This document shows, one piece after another, positions 23,101-33,500 of a stretch of DNA of 64,000 bases. The notes below the pieces were generated by a model that had not been told where the DNA came from, searched no databases, and saw only the letters and a program-made list of their open reading frames with translations. The DNA is taken from contig OZ026521.1 in the NCBI GenBank assembly GCA_964019695.1, positions 29,664,601 to 29,728,600 of the forward strand, read 5' to 3'. The translations under genes and the position numbers were made by a program. Source of the stretch: Loripinus fragilis (taxonomy: Eukaryota; Mollusca; Bivalvia; Lucinida; Lucinidae). How positions within the stretch are numbered: position 1 is the stretch's first letter; every line of letters begins with the position of its first letter.

Positions 23101-23721
23101 GGCATTTTTGTTGGCGTTTTAGGGGTTCAATAATATGTTTTGTGTCTGTGCTGAGGTGTTATCTGGCAAGGTGATACAGTTACTTTGAATAAAATCATGT
23201 CAGCTTTTACCAATGTCTAAGGTAGACCAGTCCTTATCACCCATTCATGAGGTGCCGCCTTTACATAGACCGAAAAGTTCTATAATGACACCCAATCATG
23301 CATCTCTCTGCAGTACCCTAACTGCAAAAGGACACCTAATTAGCTGCACAATGACAATATGTTTTAAGCAAGTAGTTATTGAAATATTGAAAACATGAAA
23401 ACTACACAAAATTAAGTGCAGAATATTTATTTTATGTATCACACTCCTCTCCAATTTTCATCCTGTTAACCTGCAATAATCCAGATATAACCATGGATAT
23501 TCAGAGTGGACAACAATATGTATCCTGATCAGATGACTTGCCTAGATTTGCAGTCGAACTCACTACTGACTATGTTACAGAGCCTGGTGAAGTATTGCAG
23601 AATTTGAGGTGTTCTTACCTGAAAAGATAAAGGGATTGCCTTCTGCTTGCTGTTGTGCTTGCTGGAAATCCTTAGTGCCTCTTCTGTTGTCAGCTGTCGG
23701 TATACATGGCAAGTCATTTCC
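10889..23721 (-). CDS. Five-exon gene, ParB-like protein (5' incomplete)
   Basis: Five exons join on the minus strand (23721-23619, 22075-21980, 20941-20813, 17750-17534, 11109-10889) with GT-AG introns and agreeing phases, giving about 254 residues to the stop. The first exon reads VYRQLTTEEALRISSKHN, then a lysine- and leucine-rich stretch follows (DKVKLARRLI). This order resembles the EEAL.IA..EN and EEA.A...L boxes of ParB proteins; the resemblance is from memory and weak. The middle is helical in look (DDWETKF, LFKQLQ). The C-terminus is strongly charged with lysine/glutamate heptad-like runs (KELIEKYQKKIKKEIE), probably coiled coil. The first exon needs two bases from an upstream exon that I could not find, so the N-terminal domain is missing or was lost. 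The gene is divergent from the DUF7869-type gene at 27800. Gene structure is well supported; function is not established. Confidence 0.75.
11340..11930. repeat. Tandem repeat rich in TTCTTGAACTGTTC
   Basis: Imperfect repeats of roughly 75 bp carry TTCTTGAACTGTTCTTAAATT and TTTCAAAGACTTTTCTTGAAC. The start 'TTAACTCAAGAGCAGTTC' also begins the related array at 44110-44460, so the two share an ancestor. The motif and its complement form local hairpins (about 11360-11450). It lies in the last intron of the minus-strand gene. Confidence 0.8.
11985..12725. repeat. ~190-bp tandem repeat array, left part
   Basis: About four units carry 'AATTTGATACTTTGCTTATACAATGTAGACACATTGAACATA', 'GACAAAATGACAGCTATGA' and 'ACTCCTACCACAGC' (phrases listed in shortened order). 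The array is interrupted at 12725 by a 3.7-kb element and resumes at 16419-16520. Confidence 0.8.
13856..13990. repeat. Hairpin repeat, CTCAAAAGAACC family, copy 1
   Basis: A perfect-looking stem is formed by CTCAAAAGAACC and GGTTCTTTTGAG around TTCTCAATGAGAT, followed by 'ATTTACAACTTTACGCT'. Related copies lie at 49346-49450 and 54228-54350. Confidence 0.7.
14100..14850. repeat. Repeat fragments inside the 3.7-kb element
   Basis: 14140-14290 ('GCGCGGATCC', 'AATGCTGGCTTGGTAGC') is the reverse complement of 27295-27500. Around 14335-14375 there is a palindrome GGGGGTCCGGACCCCC followed by CTCTGGATCCGCCC. The 'CTGGATCCGCACACGC' phrase at 14838 is a relative. Open frames here (for example one reading GGSRGGTGGPDPP) are repeat artefacts. 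Confidence 0.5.
16419..16520. repeat. ~190-bp tandem repeat array, right part
   Basis: Continuation of the array at 11985-12725: 'CAATGGTGACACATTGAACATATGCATGAA' and 'CAAAATGGCAGCTATGAAAAC' in shortened order. It is interrupted by the 12726-16418 element. Confidence 0.75.
16521..17533. other. Intronic sequence, no gene seen
   Basis: Contains a short piece shared in reverse orientation with about 59275-59310 ('GACCCAGGATACAGATGGGA') and the left end of a TIR element at 17098 (AGGGGTGTTTAGACGGCA). The 111-codon open frame at 16421-16756 has no coding character. Confidence 0.4.
17534..17750 (-). CDS. Exon of the ParB-like gene
   Basis: Acceptor TTCTGTTTCAG, donor GTAACT. It encodes 72 residues plus one base, starting LFKQLQAETEDTRNITLK and ending HAEKLMKFA. 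It contains tryptophans in ACTWLDIEKQKEAAKR and SVSWQNAQ. Phases agree with both neighbours. Confidence 0.85.
17940..18990. repeat. Imperfect tandem units and a hairpin in the intron
   Basis: 17940-18300 has about three units with 'TTAAATTTTGTCAAA' and 'GGGCATTTTT'. 18319-18415 is a hairpin with arms GAGCCGCGACATGTGATTTC and its near complement ending GGCTC. 18600-18990 has three units with 'CACCAGGTAAT' and 'TTTGAAGCTCCTAG'. All look like dispersed intronic repeats. Confidence 0.6.
19341..20382. mobile_element. ~1.05-kb foldback-type element with long inverted ends
   Basis: The left end TATAGCCTATGGTTTAACTC is mirrored at the right end (GAATTTAACCATCGGCTATA). Both continue into a shared 'TTATTTATTGGTTGATAAAT' and 'CACTGCA' piece, giving imperfect inverted repeats of about 50 bp. 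The target duplication is not resolved because the flanks are TA-rich. The interior 19440-20040 is related in reverse orientation to 41211-41810. No transposase frame is seen. Confidence 0.75.
20135..20292. repeat. Nested palindrome inside the 19341-20382 element
   Basis: Outer arms are ATTCACGCTAGCAGTGATAT and its reverse complement (with AAGATATC / GATATTTTAAGC following). An inner palindrome AAATCATTCGCGC / GCGCTCATGATTT sits in the loop. It could extrude as a cruciform. It looks like a second foldback unit nested in the first. Confidence 0.7.
20394..20812. other. Intronic sequence, nothing seen
   Basis: AT-rich sequence between the foldback element and the exon at 20813. No coding or repeat signal is noticed. 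Confidence 0.4.
20813..20941 (-). CDS. Exon of the ParB-like gene
   Basis: Acceptor TTTTTAACAG, donor GTAAGC. It encodes exactly 43 codons in phase 0 at both ends (EIKDSISTVLSVARYSQRNF to LEKSINQK). Contains ADDWETKFG. Confidence 0.85.
21000..21979. other. Intronic sequence, no gene seen
   Basis: Includes a T12 run near 21060-21072 and the phrase 'GGTAGAGGTACACTAGATGATAACAC' in degenerate form, related to the array at 24662-25760. No exon fits the splice phases here. Confidence 0.4.
21980..22075 (-). CDS. Exon of the ParB-like gene
   Basis: Acceptor ATATTTTAG, donor GTAGGT. It encodes exactly 32 codons in phase 0 (DKVKLARRLIQTSANGF then SSSDFKGILGEIEMK). Confidence 0.8.
22191..22355. repeat. 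Hairpin repeat with GAGCCGTAACATG ends
   Basis: The outer arms (TATGAGCCGTAACATGACAT with TTTCCAACAATGTGG) are mirrored by CCACATTGTTGGAAATCGCATG and TGTGGCTCATA. Same family as the hairpin at 18319-18415. About 165 bp, probably a MITE. Confidence 0.65.
22384..22720. mobile_element. Hairpin-rich dispersed element, well-preserved copy
   Basis: Runs from TTATCACATGACGTCGCG to GTAAGATCCTCTATATA. It holds a ~50-bp-arm hairpin around GATAAAATGCTCGGCAAGCC and a shorter palindrome at AACCACTAGTGGTTT. There is no coding sequence and no clear terminal inverted repeat. Confidence 0.85.
22721..23618. other. Intronic sequence, no gene seen
   Basis: Contains a copy of the short 'GATCCAGATGAGACTGCTC' palindromic motif at about 23022-23075. 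No other structure is recognised. Confidence 0.4.
23619..23721 (-). CDS. First recognised exon of the ParB-like gene
   Basis: Acceptor TTTTTTTTTAAAAG, donor GTAAGA. One base completes a codon from an unseen upstream exon; 34 codons follow (EMTCHVYRQLTTEEALRI and onward to IPLSFQ). The T-rich tract of the acceptor lies only a few bases from a truncated dispersed element (23735 onward), so upstream sequence may have been rearranged. Confidence 0.8.
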
Positions 23722-23734
23722 CTTTTAAAAAAAA

Positions 23735-23910
23735 ACAGAGAGGATCTTACATGAGTGCTCATGTTTTATTGAATTTATTAAACGAGTTGGGGAAAAGAGA
23801 TAAAATGTGATGCTTGCCGAAATAAACACAAGGCAGTGACGCCGCTGAGGCTCGAACCCCCCGGGCCTTCAGTCTCAAGTCAAGCACTTTACCACTGCGC
23901 CCCCAAGGAG
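23735..23910. mobile_element. Truncated hairpin-rich element fused to a SINE head
   Basis: 23735-23820 is one end of the hairpin-rich element (GAGGATCTTACATGAGTGCT to about AGAGATAAAATG). It then joins the tRNA-like head of a SINE on the minus strand (B box complement GAGGCTCGAACC). Neither unit is complete, and no direct repeats flank the fusion. This suggests a deletion or recombination just upstream of the first known exon. Confidence 0.7.
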
Positions 23911-23938
23911 CGTTGTGCAAGTGGATCCTTCTTGCTGT

Positions 23939-24070
23939 TGAGCAGGAGAGAGGGAAGGTTTCATACACATCATCATTGGGCACAGACCATGCACAAGTCT
24001 TGGTTGAGCAGGAGAGAGGGAAGGTATCATACACAGCATCATTGGGCACAGACCATGCATAAGTCTTGGT
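23939..24070. repeat. Two-copy ~65-bp tandem repeat
   Basis: Two copies of 'AGCAGGAGAGAGGGAAGGT' plus 'CATTGGGCACAGACCATGCA' lie head to tail. Two frames on the minus strand stay open through it, but repeats of this kind do so by chance. I do not call an exon. Confidence 0.7.
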
Positions 24071-24661
24071 TGACAATATGTCTGTGAGAATCTCTCACTT
24101 TTCGTACAAATGTGCAAATGGAAGTGATTTTCAGCTATGCGATTCGGCCTTTCAAAAAAATCCTGAAATGTATCTAACTGGACCTAAGTCCTAATACATG
24201 CATTTGAGTCGCATTATAAAAATTCTATGAACTCTGATAGTCAAATTAAGTGGACTGGTGAGTTTGCATGAGATGTTATCTAATGCCATAAATTGCTTTG
24301 ATGGTTTAACAGTAAACTCTGCTGGAATTGTTTCTCTTTTTCTCAGCATAAGCACCTAATTTCCAGTGAAAATAAGTTTTTTGGCTTTGTGGTCAGTTTG
24401 ATCTGTGTATATTTAGTTTGCTAAGGTTGTGTGAATTGTGCAGAACAATTTTAAAACTCATATGACTCTGAAGGATTCTTCTTTTCTGTTTAGCTTAAAC
24501 GCAGTACTAGTGTTGTCTGCTAATAATCTTTGCATACAGTTTGTACCCAGAACAGGCCCAAAGAGTTGTGAAGCCTGACAATCAGGGTCCAAATTGTTTG
24601 ACATTCAGATATTATTTTAGAAATAAATAAATATATTTTGAGAAAGAAATCAACATAAGAA

Positions 24662-25760
24662 TAAACAAGAGGGCCAAGTTGCCCTAAATCGCTCACCTGA
24701 GTTTTGTTTGGAGCTAACATATAGGTATCTGTTGAAAGCTGGTAGTGTCCCTGGTGACACCTGGAGTGGGCCAATTTTTGCCCAAGGGGCATAATTTGAA
24801 CAAACTTGGTAGAGGTCTAGTAGGTCATGCTTATTTATAAAACATATCAAATATCAAGGGTCTAGGCCTTATGGTTTGGACAAGAAGATTTGTCCATGTT
24901 TTCCCTATATAAGCCTTTGTAAGGCATGTGTCCCCAAAGGGGCAGGGCATTTTTTGGGCTCAGGGGGGATAATTTGAACCAACTTGGTAGAGGTCTAGTA
25001 GGTTATGCTGCATAGCAAATATCATAAATAGTTTCAGGCATGGATACTTTTTAATGTTTTTCCCTATTTAAGCCTATGTAAAACATGTGACCCCTTGGGC
25101 CGAGCAATTATTGACCCAAGGGGCATAATTTGAACAAACTCGGTAGAGTTCCACTAGGTCATGCTACATATCAAGTTTCAAGGCTCTAGGCCATATAGTT
25201 TTCAGATAAGAAGATTTTATCATGTTTTTCCCTATATAAGTCTATGTAAAACATGTGACCCCCGGAGTGGGGCCATTTTTCGCCCCAGGGTCATTATTTG
25301 ATTAAACTTGGTAGAGGTCCACTATGTGATGCTACATACCAAATATCAAGACCCTCGGCAATATGGTGTCGGACAAGAAGATATTTCCATGTTTTTCCCT
25401 GAATAAGTCTATGTAAAACATGTGACCCCGGAGTGGGGCCATTTCTCGGCCTAGGGTCATAATTTGAACAGATTTGGTAGAGGTTTACTAGGTCATGCTA
25501 CATACCAAATATCAAGCCTCTAGGCCTTAAGGATTCAGAGCAGAAGATGTTTTCATGTTTTCCCTATATAAGCCTATGTTAAACATGTGACCCCTGGAGC
25601 TGGGCTATTTTTGTCCCAAGGGGCATGATTTTTAACAGACTTGGTAGAGGTCCACTAGATCATGCTACATACCAAATTTCAAGGCTCTCAGCCTTATGAT
25701 TTCAGAGAAGAAGATTTTTCCATGTTTGCCCTATATAAGCTTCAGTAAAATGTGACCCCC
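24662..25760. repeat. ~166-bp tandem array of a clam-type repeat
   Basis: About six units have a spacing of 160-168 bp, judged from 'CATGTTTTTCCCTATATAAG' at about 24895, 25053, 25220, 25388, 25555 and 25719. Each also has 'GGTAGAGGTCCACTAGGTCA' and 'TAAAACATGTGACCCC'. The array starts with AACAAGAGGGCCAAGTTGCC then GCTCACCTGAG, an opening also seen at 34065 and, reversed, at 50700. Confidence 0.85.
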
Positions 25761-25769
25761 CTGGTACTC

Positions 25770-27799
25770 TGTGACTTTTTGAGTTGTCTCAGAATTATCA
25801 CGACGTCACGGCAATCATAAGCCACAGCGTTTCGATTTTCTTATTGAATGCAAGCTGAATGACTGAACTTGTCAATTTCATTGTTCACACAATGAAAATA
25901 TTAAATTTTGGGCATAAATTAGCATTTAAGCAGATGATGCGTTTCTAAGGTCCTTCAGTATACATGCAGGACTTGCGAGAAATACTTGTCTTCAAGATTT
26001 GCGAACAAGAGATGCCTATCCGCGCGCATTTAAACCCATATAACTTGTGATTTTCAAAGGGGGGTGGCCATCTCTGGTGTTTATTTTTGGTTTTATCAGG
26101 GTATGACTCCATCATTATAGTACATAACGTTCAGAAGGGGGGGGGGAGCACTGGTCAGAATCAGTATTTCTAACTAAGTACACGCATTCACAACAGAACT
26201 GAGAACAACAGCTTATTCTCAAATCCCTCGTTTGACGTTTCTTTGTTTAACGTCATTTTTACCGACGGTAACAGAACTTAAGACTGGGCTAAATGTTCAC
26301 ACTTTCTTTATTTTTTCAGCGGATAAGCTTCATATACCGCATTTATAAGAAAACAAGCAAAGTACATCGTAGAGATATAATTTTCTAGTGAGATTCATTG
26401 TCAACGTTAAAGCCAGAGAATGTGTATTTATTTTAATGCAAATTGTGTTTTGGTAACACATTTTAAGACTTGGGGTTTTGTTGAACATTTTAAATGGAAA
26501 GCGGCAATGCAAATATTTTTCGATTAACTTTCACAACGGAAAAAGTACATGTTAAACAAACAAATATTTTGTCAATAAAAAGCCATTAAGATTACAAAAT
26601 TACATACCGAAGAGACCATGCCTGTATTTTTCGCGCGTTTTTTGTCACGAGTTACAGATTTTATTTTACAAAACTTAACTTTCTGAGACGTCGTTGTAGA
26701 GAAATCAACAACAAACTGGATATGACGTTGAACGGTGACGTTTCATGTTTGACGTAGGCTAGATCCAGTAATAATCACAGCGCTATTGTTACAGAGTTAC
26801 TGAGGTTTTACTCCCAAATTTTGAGATATTGAGCTCTCCTTTAACCTGTTTTGATAAATAAAAAAAAACTAAGAATCAATAAACTCTTAACAAGGCAAGC
26901 GTACACCCTAGTTTCAAAGCAAAAAATGACCAGGGCCCGGAATTACAATGCCTCCTTAAAGTTAAGCAGGACTTAAGTTAAGTATTGATATTTCAACATG
27001 CTATATTAAATGCTAAATAAATTGTCTGGATCGATGTGGCATTTGTGGTCGGGGATATCATTGTGATCTTCAGAAAAATTAAAACTATTTTGATTTTAAT
27101 CAGTTTTAAACGTTATTTTTCGGATCCTGAAAAATCAATACTTAACTTAAGTCCTCCATAACCTTAAGGAAGCATTGTAATTCCGGGCCCAGATCATCAA
27201 AAATCGGTTCCTGTGAACATAAAAAATGCAAAAACCCGTTTTGTACGCCAATACTATGCGCAACGTCATAGGGTTTCTTAGCAGTACTGGTCCGGATCCG
27301 CTGAAAAATCACAAAGCTACCAAGCCAGCATTCAATGTTGGGCCATCATCTGCCAGCCAGCAAAACGCCATTTAAATGGTGGTATTTAGATCCTACCTTC
27401 CCCCACCCCCACCCCCCCCCCCCACAAAAAAAAAAAAAAAAAAAAAAAACGTTGTTGAAGTTGGACCCCTCTGAAAACCCTTTCACATCCGCGCATGGCG
27501 TATGTCAAGAGAGTACCTCCATTAATAAACTATGAAACTTCATAGATACTTAAAAGAAAAGTAATATATGTGACCGTTGGTTCGTGGGGGCGGCCCGCTT
27601 TTGTGCAAAATGGGGAATTAAGTAGGTGCAGGCCACACTGATCCCACTAGCTCGGACATTCCCTTGAACTGCGAGCAGGCTGATCGACCTGATCGACAGT
27701 TTTCAGTACGAGTTGTTTGTCGGGCCTGACCATAGGCCATAAAACACAACTCAATTAAGTGTCCAAGTCCATTTAGTTTTTTTATTGTTTAAATTTCAG
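25770..27799. promoter_or_regulatory. Probable shared upstream region of the two divergent genes
   Basis: The two genes are transcribed away from here. Several TGACGT or ACGTCA cores occur at about 25800 and 26230-26260, and a cluster at 26690-26755, reminiscent of CRE/ATF sites. 26608-26619 on the minus strand reads ATGGTCTCTTCG followed by the donor GTATGT and could be a tiny first coding exon. It ends in phase 0, whereas the next known exon needs phase 2, so at least one exon is missing. No TATA box stands out. Part of 27260-27500 is repeat-derived. Confidence 0.35.
27295..27500. repeat. Repeat related to 14140-14290, inverted
   Basis: 'GCTACCAAGCCAGCATTCAA' and 'CCGCGCATGG' match the reverse complement of the stretch inside the 3.7-kb element. 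It includes C-rich and A19 homopolymer tracts at 27405-27450. Confidence 0.6.
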
Positions 27800-27859
27800 G
27801 CTATGAATGTGACCGAGAAAGTGACATTGAGGAAGAAGTGTTTGTCTCCCGGAAAAAAG
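27800..27859 (+). CDS. DUF7869-type gene exon 1 (first found)
   Basis: Acceptor AAATTTCAG, donor GTAAAT. Starts with two bases that finish a codon from an unseen exon, then encodes YECDRESDIEEEVFVSRKK. The ATG in another frame at 27803 would hit a stop early in the next exon and is rejected. Confidence 0.75.
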
Positions 27860-30462
27860 GTAAATATAATGCAAACAAATCTGTCAAATTATGAAATGAA
27901 AGGTATATAAAACCCTGGTATAAAACACCAACCCTCTATTGTTAGTCCCTTAAAAGTGAAGAAATAACAATAGGCTTCTGCATTACATTTGAACAGAACA
28001 TTAAGTTTGATTGCATTGACAATTACTGCAATAATAATGGGTAGAAATGATTTTCAACCCTCATCCATTTGTATACAATCCAATGAATTTAAGTGTTTTA
28101 ATATGTATATATCGCTATGAGAAAGTAACTCCAGTTGACATCCCCTAATCTCTGCAACAAGTTCAGTGCACGTAAGAGCACTTTTAAGCCCAAGGTAGAA
28201 ATTGAAAATTATATTTCCAAATATAAATTTAAGTCCCTTAGCCTGATGCAACTGATATCTGGCCTTTTTAAATTCAAACTATGCTATTATTATGTCTCCC
28301 CCCCATCCTTCTGTCTCACAAAATTGTGTCCCCTCTATAGCTTAATAACCGTAAAGCTATTTTGACAAACACTTCATACATTTGTAAAGCACATTGAGAC
28401 GGTGTGTCATGCACAAGAAGCATAACTATTGCTTGTATATTTATGTCTCCCCCTTCAGGGTCGGGAGACATATTGTTTGTCCCTGGGCATCCGTCTGTCC
28501 GTCTGTCTGTCACACAAATCGTGTCCGCTCTATAACTTGAAAACCGCTTAAGCTCTATTCATGAAACTTTAAACAAATATCAATCAGCATGAGATGACGT
28601 TCAGAGTGCATGAATGGTAACTCTGCCTTTTATACTTTTTGAGTTATTTTCCTTTGAACTTTGTGCATCACAAAAATCGTGTCCGCTCTATAACTTGAAA
28701 ACCACTTGAACTATATTCACGAAAATTTATACAAATATCCATAAGTATGAGATGACCTGCAGAGTGCAAGAATGGTAACTCTGCCTAAGATTGTCATTGA
28801 AATTCTTTAAATGTAATCTCGGAAACCATAAGCGCAATTCAATTCAAATCCTTGCCAAGATTTGGCAATCGGGGTTTGCATTCTCGGTTTGCATGACCCC
28901 AAAGCGGGTATTATCCTGTTTAGGCCCATATGCATCATGTAAAGATCAGTTTTATACAGGAAGGGATTGTAGCTCACTTAAGTCTCTTCTTTAAAATTCT
29001 TTCACTAAATTTTCAATTTCAGCTTTAAGGAAAAAGGGGCGCCCATTTGGTAGTGTAAAGCGGAAGTATATTAGTGATGAGGAAGTAGAAGTAGCGCCAA
29101 AAAGGAAAAGTAAGTACAGTTAAACTTGTCTTAGTGGTCACCTATCAAGAAAGCATTCTGCAAGGATATATTTAGTTTGGCTAGCATGCATGACATCATT
29201 CTGACTCCTAGTAGAAGTGAGCCATTGCATTTTTTTTTTAATCTTGTTGAAATAACACTTTTACAAAAATATGATTATAGTGTCATGCTGCAAAATTTTC
29301 TGTCAAAATAATAAAAAATAAAGAAATAATAAAGAAATAATACAGAATTAATAAGGAAATAAATAGGAAACATATTTATTAGTCAGAAGATAGAATATGA
29401 CTTCTGGCCTTGAATCAGATTTTTTTTATAAAAATGGAAATTGAGAGCTTTAGTTTTATTTTGGAACAATCCAGCCAGCACATTTAAGATATTTTGTTAG
29501 GGTACATTTATTTTTTGGCTACTACAGGCAACCCACGCGTGGACAAAAATTGACACTAATTGAAGCTAATCACTTTACCCAGATTTTCACCAACTTTCTC
29601 GCTTTGAGATTACTGGTTCATGAAGTATCTAATAATAAATACAAGGTCCTAATATCCATGTTTGCTGATCTTTATTCGTCACAGGTTCATTGCTAATCTT
29701 AGTCATTTTGATTATGATTGAATTTACATATATATATCTACTAGGAAAAAAGCATTTGTAGATATGGCAGCATCTCAACTGTGCGGGTGCTGACATATGA
29801 ACAAACTCCAAAACTGCAGTTGCATAAATAATAAAACCTTAATTTTAATAGTTCTTATAGAAACCATGAAAGGCAGGTAGCTGGAGATTTAACACCACCT
29901 GCATTTTGTAGTTGCTGTCATAAAACCCCACAACCTTTGTCCAAAGATATAAGATGAGTTAGTCTGCATCATGGATTTATGCTACATATTCCAATTTCAG
30001 AAACATCTCATTTTACTAAGAAACCTACATTTAATCAAGACTTGTACGTGCATATGGGGCTATGAATAATATATATTTATAATGGCTAAAGTCTCAGTCT
30101 TAAGAAGTACATTCTTATTTTGTGTGCTTCGACTGATCCGTCTTAATGATAAACAGACTATGATTCCTAGCTTAATGGTTATATATCCAACCATATCAAA
30201 CGTTTCATGAAGTAATTTAGAAGCAAACAGAGCCTAAATACCTAGTCAAAATCAGTTCTGCCCGGTAAAGTGCAATCTAGCCCGACCATATTAGGTAAAT
30301 TGCAGTTAGGACAGGTGTGAGACCGCATTGCCAGGCCAGCACTGTACCCAGCTGTTATCTACCTTGCAAATTGTGACCAGATTTCCACAGGACAGAATCT
30401 AGTGCTCTGTTTTCACAGTTATCAAACACTAAATGAGGACAGGTGTTATATTTTCTATGTAT

Positions 30463-30544
<82 letters not shown>

Positions 30545-33500
30545 TCCAAGGGTATATATGACTTTTCGGAACAGGGGTACATTTCGTATAGGTCCAGATA
30601 AGGATAGTTTTGTTTTCATAATTTGTTGACTTGTGCTGATATGATGAGTATCTTTGTAAATAACACAAATAAAATGATCAAAATTAAAGCTATTTAAATG
30701 GAAAATCTGGGCTGAAGGATTTTTTTGTGCTTTTTCATAATATATAACACTTATTATTACATGTACTTTCAGAGACTGTGAGGTTGCTCAGCTACAGTAA
30801 TTTGGCTGCAGTGTTTTGCTGCGTGAGCATGTGTTTGGCAGTGATACCACAAGAGACAATATGGGGTCTACAAGCACATATAGCATCATTGACCAAGTCC
30901 GAGCTAAGCCAATGGGTGCTGGACTGGCTTTGGACACACCCAAGGTAAGCTACAAGCCACTTTGTAAAAATTGGGCTTTACTGGAATTACATTGTCTTTC
31001 AATGAAGCCATCATTCCATTCCCCACTTGGAAAAAGTTGGGCAATACTAGAGACAGGTTGTCCGTCATTCCATCCATCATTCTGTATGTCATAATTTTGT
31101 TTCCGCTCTGACAGAATAGTACCGAATTTTGAAAAAGCATTGATACATAGAGGATCTTACATGAGTGCTCATGTTTTATTGAATTTATTAAACGAGTTGG
31201 GGAAAAAGAGATAAAATGCAAGGCTTGACGAGCATTTTATCTATTTTTCGCAACAAGTTTGATAAATTCAATAGTACAAGAGCACGAATGATAGATTCTA
31301 TTTATCATATGACATTAAGATTACTTTGAAATCTCATTTCTGCCATAAAAATGTTATACTTTTGTCATTATGTACGCAACGTTGTTATAGCATCATAACG
31401 TTTCCCGTAAATCTATAAACCACAAATGGTTTATTGATTTTATTGCATAGTGTTATTTCACTCTCAGACGCGACGTCATATGATAATATAGGTTTCTTTT
31501 TTAAATTGACCCTTAGCTGAAAAAAATTAACATATATACATGAAACAAGTAATAACAAAACTGTTTGAAGAAAGCTTCATATTTTACTAAGTTGAGTAAT
31601 TCAGACAAAACTCGTAATTTGTTGACTAAATCAGATTTCCAGATATTTCAGTGGATTTAGCATTTGCTGAAATAATAATGATGACAGACCTCAGGAAATT
31701 TAATTTAACCCATTTACCCCTAGTGGACTCTTTTAGCCTTATACAGAATGGACAAGTCCATTAGTGATTTATTAATAAGAGGTTTCTATTTTTTTATTTT
31801 CCTCATTGTTTTATTTCTTTTGGAAGAGTTATCCTTGAACTTCTGAACCAAACAGTGTAGACCCTGATCAAACACAATGACCTCTATGTTATATTTGGTC
31901 CGATCATGGTCTGTACTGTTTACCAGTGTTCCTCTTGGTTTAAGAATTTAGGTAACTGTGCTTTACCGAAATTAGAATTGTCTCATCAATATTTCTGCAC
32001 TATATTTAGCCCATTGTACAATAATGGATTCTTCCTTCTTGTTTGATACAATTAACAAGGGATAGTCTTTTGTACATAGTAGGGGTGTCAGGTTGTAATT
32101 TTCTAATTTTTGCTGAAGATCTTTTTTAACTTGAAAAATAGTGTTGAGCTTGATGAAATGTTGCATTTTGACAGAAAAGTGTAGACCATAATGAAATATC
32201 GCATTATGTGGCATTTCATCTGGGTCTTCACTGTTAGTGAAAAAGTACCAGTTTGCATACAAAGGGCTTAGAAAAAAAATCCTGGTTGTATTGCATCCCA
32301 TTTGCCATATTTAAAAAAAGTATAACTCATCTCAAATCAAAAGCAAAATGGAACTTCAAAACCCTGGTAAAATAGTTAACAGAATTTAACATCTCCCATC
32401 CTAACATTAATGTGATTCACAAGTGTTTGTGGCTCGAGTTGGTTTATTTTCTTAACAATTTGCTGCTGCAGATCAAAAGATAACCTCAATCTCATTGCTG
32501 GCAATTTATTCAGATTATGTTTATTTGCAGCCCAACAGGAGATTTCTGTTTTCTCATTGGCGAGTGGGCTGTGTGCCTGCAGGCTTTCCTTGCTGTTATC
32601 GGGATGCCTCTTTCAACATATTACACCATTCAGAAAAGATATAGAGGTAATATCATACAAAAATGATAAGTTTGAGCATATAAAATGCCAGTCTTCCATG
32701 TCCTGTTGATTCCAAAGCTGTTAAGTTAACTCAAATGTATGAATATCTAGTTCTATCGAGAGATTTTTTTTTTTTGGGGGGGGGGGGGGGGCGTAATGTT
32801 TAGTTAACTTTATTGTATGAATATCTAGTTATATTGAGAGATATTTTTGTGGGCATATCGAGACGAGTTGAAAACCACAAAAATATCTCGAGATAAACGA
32901 GTTTTCATGCAATAAAATACTTGTATCATGACCAATAAACAATCACCTTTTAATTTGTTAATCAGAAATTCAAGTCAATTATATGCTCAACCTTTGACCA
33001 AATATTATATAATCTTTGCAGAAACTGGTCAATTTGAATAAAAGCGTCATTTACTTAACATCATTCTTGAGGGTCTGGATGGGGTATAATGAATAGTGAA
33101 TAATGATTTCCTAAGAAATAATGAATAATTCTATTTTTTGGATGAATTGAAGAAATATTTTATGAATAGTGAATAATCAGATTTCTTTGCAACCTTTCTT
33201 ACCTGTAATGAATAATTGGTCTTATTTTAATGAATAACCCAAAATTTTAATGAGATGAATAATGGGCTAAATTTTTAATGAATACTGAATACCAGACCCC
33301 CCCCATCCAGACCCTCATTCTTGTGCGTTGGATTATTATTAAAATGGATTGAACATCTATTAAACTTGTCAAGTGTATCTTAAATTAGCATTTAAAGTTC
33401 GACATACACAGTTTTAAAAGCTAAACCATGAAAACAGATTTCCAATTTGTACATTCAACTGTGGTAAGTAGCCAGTGTGGGTATACTGGGTTCGAGTCTT

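Noticed and set aside
27803..27859. ATG start in exon 1 (frame beginning at 27803)
   Set aside because: This frame meets a stop codon at the start of the next exon, while the other frame continues through thirteen introns.
30355..30668. Cysteine-valine repeat open frames
   Set aside because: They are translations of the (AC)n microsatellite.
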